Part shown: positions 32,177 to 42,900 of the stretch, piece after piece
How positions within the stretch are numbered: the stretch's first letter is position 1
Layout: the number at the start of each line of letters is the position of its first letter
NCBI GenBank assembly: GCA_030272585.1
Contig: BSYQ01000012.1
Location: 930,001 to 994,000 of the forward strand
DNA from: Bryopsis sp. KO-2023
Lineage: Eukaryota; Chlorophyta; Ulvophyceae; Bryopsidales; Bryopsidaceae
DNA length: 64,000 nucleotides
Direction of reading: 5' to 3'
The notes under the pieces: generated by a model
Told to the model about the DNA's origin: nothing
Seen by the model: the letters and a program-made list of their open reading frames with translations, nothing else
Database searches by the model: none
Program-made: the position numbers and the translations under genes

Positions 32177-33086
32177 CAATAGAAGCAATAGAAGCTAATT
32201 ACACAAGTCCGTATTTATGTCCACAATCCATCAACCTCAAACCCAATACTGTGTCTACCCTCGATCAAAAGCAAAAGAATCAAACGACAAAGAAGATCGC
32301 TCCAAAAAAGCGTTACCCTGAGGCCGATGTAAAGAAAGAGAGAGCTGCTGCCACGCTCTTTCAACAACAACTGAAACCGGGAGATCTTGACAAGTCGCAA
32401 CTGCGCGGGATAAAGAACGAATCAAATGACCACTGTCCGAACGCCAAAAGACTCGGCCGCAAAACAGATAAAATCAAACCCCAAACGATGACATTTCTCA
32501 GCCACTTGAGCCTTGCGATCCACACAACGTAAAATGCCCGCCCCCGCTTCGCGAGTAGCCCGAGCCAAAGTGGCTTGCTGTAAAGGATGCGATACAGTGA
32601 CATCAATAACACACGCCTTACCATGCCGCCAAGACGGAAAAAATACGTCGGCCGGACGCTCAAAAGAAGAATCGACGTGCAACTCCATTCGAGGACGCAC
32701 ACCCGCCGACCGAGAAAAATGGAACAAAAAGTTCCGGATACTATTATGACGAGCCAAAACACTGCCCCCCACTTGGCACATGATAGCATGATCACCAAAA
32801 ACATCCATGGACGAATGACACATGGGACAAACAGCGCCATCCTCATACATGGGGAGACCCAACCGCCATCGTAATAAAATATTGAACGCCGCCGAAGAAA
32901 GCTCCGTCCCCAACGCCTGATTAGGCAAAGCAGAAAGGTACGCCCCAGAATAAGGAAGAGAGAGACTTCGCAAACGCGCCTCATCCCGCCGGAACCCTTG
33001 ACGCAAAAGAGCATCAAACCGCCGCTCTCCAACCAGCAACGTCAACGCTTTCTGGGTAACCTGCTCCTTCGCGAACCACTCCTCGG
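32177..33086 (-). mobile_element. LINE array copy D, 3' part
   Basis: 3' half of the longest copy; the other half is at 58054-59148. It is split by the hAT transposon, and the LINE sequence resumes exactly after the 8-bp duplication CTCCTCGG. A 9-bp internal deletion is visible near 32440 relative to copies A-C (GAAGAAAACCCGCC reduced to GAACGCC). Confidence 0.87.
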
Positions 33087-33440
33087 CATACTATGGATCC
33101 GATCACGATTTGATCGGTCGCCGATCAAGCAGTGCGACCGATCAAATCGTGATCGGCCGATCACCGATCTGATCGGTCGCCGATCAGGTCTGGCAGGGCC
33201 GATCATCGATCAAGATCGGCCGATCACCGATCTGATCGGTCGCCCTACTTGATCGGCAGTTTTTGATCGGCCTGATCGTGATCGGCCGATCAAAAACTGC
33301 CGATCAGGTGCCGACAGGGTGCGGCGCTTGATCGAGATCGTGATCGTGATCGGCGCGATCGACTATAATCGGCTTGCGCCGATCATGATCGGCGCAACAC
33401 CGATCATGATCGGTGGGTCGTCTGCGTCAAGAACCGATCA
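33087..33440. repeat. hAT left end, GATCGG-rich
   Basis: About 25 GATCGG or CCGATC words in 350 bp, in both orientations and often back to back (GATCGGCCGATC). Clustered short motifs inside the ends of hAT elements are known transposase-binding sites; that role here is inferred. Confidence 0.8.
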
Positions 33441-33888
33441 TTGATCGCGGGTGAGATGCAGGTGAGTCACGCGGGCACATCGCATGTTCGGTTGCTGTTA
33501 ATCTGGTGAGCGTTTAACTCCACGTCTTATCAGCGCCCCGTTCGAAATGGGCCGGCATGGAAAAAGAAAAGCGCTCGTCACCCCTGCGAGGTCGGGGCAA
33601 CGCCCACACACGTCCCAGAGGAGACCAGTTCCGACCGGATCTGGAAGCGGGGGGTTGGAACCTCGTCGCCAGGGCAGCGTTCCATCCGTGGGGCCGCAGG
33701 GGTCGGGGCAAGCATCTGACCTGACCAACAGTGCGTTACTCCCTGATCTGTTCCGCCTTGTTGTACTCTTATGGTTTTGTGGGGGGGTGAGGTGTTCCCT
33801 TGTTGGATTGTGTGAGGTGCTTGTGCTTTCTCCAGTTGTTCTGGTTCTGCTTTTATGAGGTGTTTGTCCTGTCCTGCCCTGCCCTGCA

Positions 33889-36225
33889 GTGAACAGAAAT
33901 GGAAAGGAAGCTGATCTGCTGGAACTGGGTGCAAGCCCTCCTGTGATTCCTGTTCGGAGAAGTAACACATGGGTTGACAAGATGTATGTCAGCAGTCCAG
34001 AAGGCAAGATCCTGGTGTATAAGGATGATCGGGGCAGAAAGGTGGTGTCGTGCAGAATCTGTCATGAACAATTGTCATGGGTGAAGGGAGGCAGGATCCC
34101 CCTTTTGAATCATGCGGCCAAACACGGTATCCGGATCAGTTCCGAAATGGAAATTGCTGTCGCGGAAGGCTTTGAGGGCTGCCATTTGAAAAGGCAAACG
34201 GATCAGGACATGAAAACAGGCACACAAGGGGGTCGGATCAGTTCTTTTGGGACCCAGAAAACACTCCCGTTTGTGTCTAAATGGGGACCTACTACCCGGG
34301 AGTTCCAGTCGTACCGGCACAAGGTTATGTGCTATCTGGTCAGCGTCGGGGCCCCCTTCAGGACAGTGGAAGATCAGCACTTCCGAGACATGTGCACTCA
34401 ACTGAACGCATCTGCTCCGCCTCTATCAGCGAAATCCATGTCTCACCAGGTCGGATTGTCCTCCAACAGGCTTAAAAAAAAGATGAAGGATATGGATCTG
34501 AGCAGATTCCGACCATGCTTTGTTGCTGATGGTTGGTCTCAGCAGCCCAAGCATTGGTTCGCGATGGGGGCTGTCTACATACACCGGGACCCGGAACAGG
34601 ATCTGTTCGAACTCAAGCGGATCAGTCTCGGGACCTGGGAAATGGAGGGTACCGCAACTGCTGTGGACATTTGCACAAAAATGAACGAGATCAGGGAGGA
34701 CTTTGATCTGACCGGATATCAGGCCAGCATCGTTACCGATCACGAGTCCAGAATGGGGGCAGCATGTGAAATGAACTACAGTTACGATTGGCACGGGTGC
34801 GGGACACACAGAATAAATTTGGGGGTAAAGAAGGGTCTGAAAAATGCCCCCCAAAGCGTGAACGACCTTGTGGCCAAAGTACACGATCTGTGCAGAACAG
34901 TGATGGGTGCATCCACTCATTGGGAAAAGCTGAAACAGATTCAGATCGATCGAGCCAAAAGAAAAGAAGCTGATCTGGAACGGCAACAAGCGGAGGCTGC
35001 TCCCCAAGAGTTAATTTATGTGGTCCGGTCCTCGACAGCCACGGGTGCCTCTGGGATTGGCAACGGTGGGCTTGGTGAGAGCCCCGGTCCATCTCAAGTT
35101 GATGAGGATGAACTTCTGGAGGATGCACAAGAGGAATCTAATCAAAACGACCATCAGAGCCAGGAACAGGACGACCCCACATCACAGGAAATATATTCAA
35201 GTGATGAAGACGCATGTCCCGATGATGGAGACGACGTGGAGGAGGCAGAAGACTGCCCAGGACCTGTCCGCAGATCTGACAAGGTTCTCAGACTGACCTT
35301 GGCGGTGGAGACTAGGTGGAACAGCATCTGGTACATGTTGCATCGATTGTTGATTTTGAAACCCGATCTGATCCAGCTCTTTCCCCTCCTTCCCCCCCAA
35401 TACAATATCAACCCCCAAGAATGGAAAGTGCTGCTGGAACTGTACCTGGTTCTGAGGCCATACAAGGAAGCAACCAAGGTACTGGAGGCAGAAAAGAAGG
35501 TGACGGGGAGTGCCGTCCTGATGCTCATCGCTCGGATCAGCGCTGCGGTAGATGCCATGAACATCGAGGAACCGGATGTGATAGACTTCAGAGATGTGCT
35601 CCGCACAGTCATGGACCATGAATTTGACGATCCCGCATGGCTCCTGGCCGTCGGGTGCATGCAGCATCTGGATCCGACCAAACTATCACTCGAAGACGCT
35701 GAGGTGAATCGGTATTTGTGGGGCACCCCAGGGCGCTTTCCTTGCTTGAGGAAGCAATTCAGCAGACCTGATCTGTGGGTTTCAGATGTGCTGCAAGAGT
35801 GCGTGACTCTGCTGAAGGAGATCCGGCTGCGATCAGATTACAGAGGTGTTGACAATCCGGGGGAAGGCAGAGAGGGAAAAAAAAAGAAAAAGGAAAATCT
35901 CGAACGGGACTGGCTCAGTGTGTGCCCTCCTCCATCTGCTACGGGCGGTTCTAATTCTGATGAGTGGGAGCGATATTGTGGGGTCAGGAGGGTTATTCAG
36001 AGCACTTCATCTGTTCTGGACTGGTGGAGGGTACACCAGGCGGCATACCCAACAGTTTCGATCCTGGCTGCCGAGTATCTCTGCATCCCAGCCTCCAGCG
36101 CCTCGGTTGAGCGGATGTTCAGTGTCAATGGCCACCAGCTGAACAAGCGCAGGAGGGCGATGGAGGAGAGCAAGGTCAACCAACTGACCGTGCTCCGGGA
36201 CAATCTGCATCTGTTCAGGGCATGA
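33889..36225 (+). CDS. hAT transposase
   Basis: One open frame of 778 codons. Residues 55-79 form a BED-type zinc finger (CRIC...HAAKH). The RNase H-like catalytic core starts at FVADGWSQQ (Asp214) and continues with IVTDHESRMG (Asp284) and the CGTHRINL motif (C304, H307). A long acidic linker (about 400-460, DEDELLEDAQEES and similar) sits in the insertion domain. The C-terminal dimerisation segment LAAEYLCIPASSASVERMFS is the hAT signature and holds the likely third catalytic acid in AAEY. The frame is intact, so the protein may be functional. Length is normal for hAT transposases. An ATG 12 bp downstream of TGCAGTGAACAGAA is taken as start; the frame may begin slightly upstream through an intron. 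Confidence 0.9.
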   Translation: MNRNGKEADLLELGASPPVIPVRRSNTWVDKMYVSSPEGKILVYKDDRGRKVVSCRICHEQLSWVKGGRIPLLNHAAKHGIRISSEMEIAVAEGFEGCHLKRQTDQDMKTGTQGGRISSFGTQKTLPFVSKWGPTTREFQSYRHKVMCYLVSVGAPFRTVEDQHFRDMCTQLNASAPPLSAKSMSHQVGLSSNRLKKKMKDMDLSRFRPCFVADGWSQQPKHWFAMGAVYIHRDPEQDLFELKRISLGTWEMEGTATAVDICTKMNEIREDFDLTGYQASIVTDHESRMGAACEMNYSYDWHGCGTHRINLGVKKGLKNAPQSVNDLVAKVHDLCRTVMGASTHWEKLKQIQIDRAKRKEADLERQQAEAAPQELIYVVRSSTATGASGIGNGGLGESPGPSQVDEDELLEDAQEESNQNDHQSQEQDDPTSQEIYSSDEDACPDDGDDVEEAEDCPGPVRRSDKVLRLTLAVETRWNSIWYMLHRLLILKPDLIQLFPLLPPQYNINPQEWKVLLELYLVLRPYKEATKVLEAEKKVTGSAVLMLIARISAAVDAMNIEEPDVIDFRDVLRTVMDHEFDDPAWLLAVGCMQHLDPTKLSLEDAEVNRYLWGTPGRFPCLRKQFSRPDLWVSDVLQECVTLLKEIRLRSDYRGVDNPGEGREGKKKKKENLERDWLSVCPPPSATGGSNSDEWERYCGVRRVIQSTSSVLDWWRVHQAAYPTVSILAAEYLCIPASSASVERMFSVNGHQLNKRRRAMEESKVNQLTVLRDNLHLFRA

Positions 36226-36440
36226 CCTGAACTGCTTCTGTTTGATTGTGTGGGACAATCTGCAGTCTGATTCAGAACCCTCCTGTTTCGGAGGAACTCT
36301 CCTTTTTTTGGTTTGGGGTGCCGGGTATGTTCTCTGTTTGGGGTGCTGGGTATGGATCAGACAATCTGCATCTTGACCTGGTGTGATTTGCCCCGAGTTT
36401 TGTTTGTTTTGGTATGGGTATGTAATCCAAACTTTTTCGA

Positions 36441-36975
36441 ATGCTTGGTAAAAAGTTTCAGAGGTTTCCACAGATTCCAGCACTGATTCAGCCCACACAG
36501 ATAACCCTCTGTTTATGGTTCATGGTTCATTGCATGACTCAAACAAAACAAAAAGTTTCAGAGGTTCCACAGATTCCAACACTGATTCAGCCCACACAAA
36601 TAACCCTCTGTTTATGGTTCATGGTTCATTACATGACTCAAACAAAACAAAAAGTTTCAGAGGTTCCACAGATTCCAACACTGATTCAGCCCACACAAAT
36701 AACCCTCTGTTTATGGTTCATGGTTCATTACATGACTCAAACAAAACAAAAAGTTTCAGAGGTTCCACAGATTCCAACACTGATTCAGCCCACACAAATA
36801 ACCCTCTGTTCATGGTTCATGGTTCATTACGTGAATCAAAAAACAGATAACAGATACCAGACTGGTTCATGGTTCATTACGTGAATCAAAAAACAGATAA
36901 CAGATCCCAGACTGGTTCATGGTTCATTACGTGAATCAAAAAACAGATAACAGATAACAGATAACCCTCTGTTTA
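36441..36975. repeat. Tandem repeats between convergent hAT genes
   Basis: Four units of about 98 bp (each with AGTTTCAGAGGTT, CACTGATTCAGCCCACAC and GTTTATGGTTCATGG) from 36451 to about 36830, then three units of about 50 bp (CTGGTTCATGGTTCATTACG, AAAACAGATAACAGAT) to 36960. They lie exactly between the two 3' ends and may serve in transcript termination. Confidence 0.85.
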
Positions 36976-36996
36976 TGGTGACTCAAAACAGGTTAT

Positions 36997-39900
36997 TTAA
37001 TTTGGCTCCTCCTCCTCCACCAACCTCCCATCCGGTCCAACCCTGACCCGATACACACGTGTGCGGTCTTCAGGGATCGGTGCAAAGTCGACCGAGCCAG
37101 TATCCAGGTCCCTCATTACGTTTCGGTCCTCCAAACGGGTCTGATGGTGGAAGAGGCCTTCACGGACTCTGTGGAGAGCGTAACAGTTCTGCAGATACAC
37201 GTTTTGCACGAACTGATTCAGATGGGGCATGGAGGCGAAGGTTATCGGGAATTGGATGGTGAAGTCGGGGAAGAAGGCGTACTCCGTCTGCATGTTGGCT
37301 CTCTCTCGCTGGGCAGTTCTGCGCTGTTCCCTGCTCCGTTCAGACATGATCCTTCGCAAGGGGGCCTGCCTGCGCCGAGGGTACCCCTCACTGTCGTTGA
37401 TGCAAGGTTGTCCATCAAAATCCATTGGCCACCTGTCCATCAATGGGGGTCTGGGGTTTGCCTGCCTCTGACCACCATGACCACCCTGGCCACCCTGACC
37501 ACCCTGACCACCCTGGCCACCCTGACCACCCTGACCACCCTGACCACCCTGACCTGCTCTGTTCCTGTTCCTGCCGCCTCCCCCGAATTCCCATCCACCA
37601 ACATTCCCCCTTCCACCAGCTCCAGCAGCTCTGAACATGTTTGGGGGTGGCCCTCTTCCACCAGCTTCAGCAGCTCTGAACATGTTTGGGGGTGACCCTC
37701 TTCCACCAGCTTCAGCAGCTCTGAACATGTTTGGGGGTGGCCCTCTTCCACCAGCTTCAGCAGCTCTGAACATGTTTGGGGGTGGCCCTCTTCCACCAGC
37801 TTCAGCAGCTCTGAACAGATTGGGGGGTGGCCCTCTTCCACCAGCTTCAGCGGGTCTGAACAGATTGGGGGGTGGCCCTCTTCCACCAGCTTCAGAGGCT
37901 CTGAACAGCTTGGGGGGTGGCCCTCTTCCACCAGCTCCAGCAGGTCTGAACATGTTTGGGGGGGAGCCTCTTCCACCAGGGTGAAGCACAGTGTAAGGAT
38001 TCTACAGTTCAGGGGAACTGTCAGATCCTCAGTTCAGGGAACTGGCAGACCTGCAGTTCAGGGGAACTGACAGGCCTGCAGTTCTAGGGAACCAGCAATG
38101 CTGCAGCCGGTTTGCTGCAGCAGGGCGGAACCCTTAGATCTGTGAATGGGGGCTGACAGCTCAGCAGACGCTTTTCTGCAGGGCTGGCAGCTCAGAAGGT
38201 TTCAGACAGGGGACCTGACACTGAGGCAGACTGTCAGGTCATGTTGATGGATAGGACCTTGAACGATCAGTTTGGATCAGAGGTGCAGCCTAGGGTATTT
38301 GGGCAGCACCTCAGGGTATTCTTGTAACTCGATTTTGGGGTTGAACACTCTCTGTAACGAATCTGCCCCTGCAGATCGCTTTTTCCACTCAAGTCCATCG
38401 AAGACTGCGACCCTGCCGGTCTGCCAGTCTGAAACTGCCGTTCTATTGAACGACCATGGGAGAAACACTTGAACCTAGCAAGGTTCAAGGAGAGATCAGG
38501 TTCCAAACTAAGGTTACAAGAATGTCCAAACCCCAACAACTTATACCGTTTCTTCCAACCCTGATCCAAACTGATCCTAAGCCATAACATCAGTCTGCAT
38601 CAGTGTTGCAGACCATCAAACTACCAAGTTCCTTTCAGTCCCCTTTCATGACATGCAGCCTCAGACACCTTGCACGGTACTGCGGTCCTGAGTCTGCCAC
38701 CTAAGACCTTCTAGAACCTTGTGCCTGCCAGCTCTGCAGCCCACGTTCTGCAGCGCTGCCAGCACCTGCCTGTCGTCAGCAACCTGTCAGCCCGACTACT
38801 CTGCCATTTCGTCAGTCTGCCAATCTGCTGACTACCAGTCTATCAGTCTGCAGGTCTAAAGGACCTGAGCCATTCCTGCTTCTGCCGAATCATAGCAGTC
38901 AACCTGCAGCCTAATCTGTCAGCCCAATCACTGCCAGTTCTGCAAGCCTGCAGGTCTGCCTGAATCGCCTTTGATTCTGCCGAATCCTTACATTCCTCCC
39001 CATCTAGTTGGCAGTAGTCCCTTACTGCCCTAAGAGAACGATAACAACCTTGTCCCTTGGATTTCAAATACCCAAAGGAACCTCTGCCTCAAAGTTCAGT
39101 TTGAAAAGTTGCTATCCCATCTTGTCAACTACCAAACACCTTTTGGAAGGACTGACCAACTGAAAATATCCTTTCGAAAAATATATGCTTCTTTCTCAAC
39201 ATTCTGGAGCATACCTCTCAATTGCCTAGAAAACTACTCAGAAAAATCCCAATAACACAAATAAGAAAACCGAAGAATTTCCCTTTCGGAATTGTAATGT
39301 GCTACTGAACAAAATTCAATTCCTTTCCGCAGCCTATAAACTCCATAGATTTTAATATTGACTATTTGAGAAGCCAACAGAAAAATAGCAAAAATCTGTT
39401 GCAGCTTTTAGAGTCTCAGCAATTCACCTTTCTGCTCAAATATCGTTTTTCAATGATAAAAGAAAGACACCAAATATTTTTCAACTACCAAAACTTCTGA
39501 AACTTCATGTTGTTCCTTAATTTCTAACTCAACATTTGCATATTGAAAACGTGCAAACTGTCACCACCACAGTCTGCAAATTATTTCTGCAACTATTGCC
39601 ACAGTCTGCAACCCTGCAAACTGGTACTGCCACAGTCTGCAACCCTGCAAACTGGTACTGCCACAGTCCAGAACTCTACAAACTGCTGCTGCCAAAATTT
39701 GCAACTAAGCAAAATACCACTCTCACAATATGCAAGCTGTCTCGGAAATTTCTCTATGGTAGAAAGAACTTCAGCCATTCAACCTTTTCCTTTTAAACAA
39801 AGGGATAAGATTCCAACCTTTTGAAAACCAAGAGATCAGCAATCACTCCAGCAGCTCCTCAGAGTTGAAGCTCCTTGCTGCATAGGGATCTGCAACATGT

Positions 39901-42900
39901 CTCCCGCAATCACTCCAGCAACTCCTCAGAGTTGAACCTCCTTGCTACATAGCGAGCTGCAACACGTCTCCACCAAGATGGTCTTCCGCATAGCAATGCA
40001 AAGAAAACGATAGGATCTTGCAACAAGTCTCCAGATCTTCTCTAATGAAGAGGTGAGCTTGCTCATCAATTTTTGCTGAAGCATGCTCCCTCCTGTTCTT
40101 GCTTCCTCTGATACACGATACGGGACGTTGGTGGACCGGCCCGCCCCCTTTGCGGGCTGTGCCGCTTTATCCCGTATCATCTCGTCCCCCCCCGGGCCAG
40201 TGGTCGCCCTCGACCACCTTCTCCTCGTGCCCGTTACTCCATTCTCCTTGACCCTCTCTGCGATTACCGGGTTACCGTTCTCTCGCGGGTCTATTCGGGG
40301 GTTCTCCAGGATCTTTCTTGTGATCCTCTGATCCTTTGTTCTTATCCCTTTGATCCGTCTAGTCTCTTGAGCTTATGGTCTTTTGCCTTGCTCTGCGGCG
40401 GCGATCACTGTGATGATCTCAGCCCCCTCCCCTCCTTCGCAGTGATCCTCATGCTCTTTCACCTCTCGTTACTACCACTCTCGGGTCAGAGGCGCCAACT
40501 CACTCTCAACTTCCATGGCCTCGCTAGGACTCGAACTTGTGACCTTCGGATCGCAAGTTCGGCTCCGAAACCAAATGATACACGATACGGGACGTTGGTG
40601 GACCGGCCCGCCCCCTTTGCGGGCTGTGCCGCTTTATCCCGTATCATCCTCTCTCCTGAGTCATGAATGTTCAGAGTACCTACAGATTGATTCCATTAAT
40701 TGTTCCCGAATTCCTCTATGTCTTCTCCGGTTTTCCCATATACGAATCTATACAAATCAAAACATATGGAAACCCAGAAATTCCACTTGACCTATCCTGA
40801 CTTAATGAAATCAATCCTTTCTTTCAACCAACAAGACTTCACTCAGTGACATTTCCTTTTTCTTTTGAACTCTGCTGCTCAAATAAATATCCTACAACTG
40901 AGTGCTGAAAGAATCCATACCAATGTACTCTCTGAAATTCAGTAACCTCAAGTAAGCATCAATCTAACTGATTCAATCAATGGTCATGCAAACTTCTGTA
41001 AATTCCAAACCAAATGAATCCACATCAAAATATGTGTCGTGAACCAGAATATTTCAGTCCACCAGAAACACCCTTGCTAAGACTGCAAATGTTTAATTCT
41101 GCATCGTCCTAAAGTAGTGAACTATGCTTAGTTCCTTAATCCACTCTGCAAGAACAGTAGAACTGAAAACACATATTTACTGACCACCAAGATATTGCAA
41201 ACACTATCCATGAATTCCCATCAGCTCTGAAAGAGTATTACTAACAACCTCTTCCTTTTCTCAGAAACCCTGATGAAGGTGTGTGTCTCTTTGCAACACC
41301 TACTGAAATAGATGCAATTTTGGAAAAACAAAAATGAAACGCATCGGTTCAACCGAGGCCCCCTCCCCATCTGAAATGGAGCTTGTCCTCAAGCAAAACC
41401 ATGCAACCATGCAAAACCATATCACTGTACCAGCTACAGAAAGTTGAGCTGTTCGGAGCAGCCAAATAACCCCAAACAACTGAACAAACTACTTCAGAAA
41501 AACAAGCCTGAAAAACTGAAGGCCTGAAGTTGCTTTGCCAAAGTCAGAAAAATCTGCTGCCCCAGATTGTAACCAAATGTTCAGTTCTCAACCTTTCTGA
41601 TATAGTTTGTCCACACAAATATACACCAATCATACCACCAAAGATCAAGGCTATTTCTGTTCCATTGATCCGAAAAGAAATAGAAAATAAAGAAAAGACA
41701 GAAAATTTTGCAGCCCTGCAAAGGGTACCTGCAGCTATTAGGTTCTGCACCTACAATGTATCAACTGCCCATAACAAATTTCCAGATCACCTGCAAAAAT
41801 TTTCACAGTCCCTTATGTTTCTTTGTATGTAAAGCTGAACCTGACCATCGAATGTCATAACCTTCAGCTCCTGATCTTTGACACCATGCTATTCATGCAT
41901 CAAGTTCAAACACTAGCCCATTGTTTACTAGTACATCGTCATGAAATAAAAGAGTTGCCAACTCATGCTACTTCATGTCTAACCACTGCAAACAAACTCA
42001 AGAAGAAATCCACCTGAAAATCTGAATCCTGAATGAAAGTCCGAGAAAACCTTTCTTTTCTTTTCTCTAACTCTGCTGATTTCTACTGACTCAAACACAA
42101 AATCAGAGATAGATCTTCAGAAATTGAAAATCCTTTTGCTTTTCCTTCTGAGCTTTATATTTCTCACAATAATATTTGAACTACCGCTGGTCCATGTATA
42201 TTTAGACTTCTCAAAGAAATCAGAAATATAGACTTCACCCCTGATTTTCTTTCTTGATCTCCTGAAAATCTGCAACTCAAACCAGATCTAATGTATCGAA
42301 TCAAAATAAAGCATTTTCCAGATTTCAGTCACTGTCAATTAAGTCCAAAAGTGACTGCAACAATACCAACTTCTGTCACTGAAAATTGCTATCTCTGATG
42401 CAGTTTGACACAACCATAACTTTCACGGGAACCCTGAGTTTCCCTCAGAAAATTTTCAGCTCAATAACCAGTCTATGGACCTGTAAAAATAGAAATCAGA
42501 GTCCTCCTTTCAAGCAAAAACTGCAACTCCATCTGCAGTCTGAAATAGAGCCCAAATCTCTCATTTTCAAGCCTTTCAAATGTTGTAATTCTGCCACTGA
42601 TTTGCCAAACTAATTTCCATAAACAAAACTGAAATGAAAGCTCTTATGTAGGTTTCTGTATCTGCCCTTTTAATCAGCCATCTTCAAGTGGCAGCAAATA
42701 CTAACACCACGAAGACAAATCTCATAATGCATCAAATATTTTTCTGAACCAATATTCTGATCTTCTTTCCTCGAGGGCTGAGGTCTTGCATACTCTGCAA
42801 CTCCTAGAAAAGATCATTGTATTTTCCTTCGACTCAACTACATTCCTTCCTAACCTTCTCATTTTTCTTAGATGCAGCTCACATGGTACTGCATCCACTG

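Noticed and set aside
33087-33440. GATC clusters as bacterial Dam/SeqA-type sites
   Set aside because: The context is a eukaryotic hAT end; the repeated word is GATCGG rather than GATC alone.
36441-36975. CRISPR-like array
   Set aside because: Direct repeats of 98 and 50 bp without unique spacers, in a eukaryotic transposon.
37144-37695. Plus-strand frame with Thr/Leu repeats
   Set aside because: Shadow of the in-gene repeats of the hAT second ORF on the other strand.
40500-40575. Possible tRNA gene
   Set aside because: A box B-like T-arm and CCA-like end are present, but no matching 5' half or acceptor pairing can be found. It lies inside a TRIM, next to its primer-binding site.
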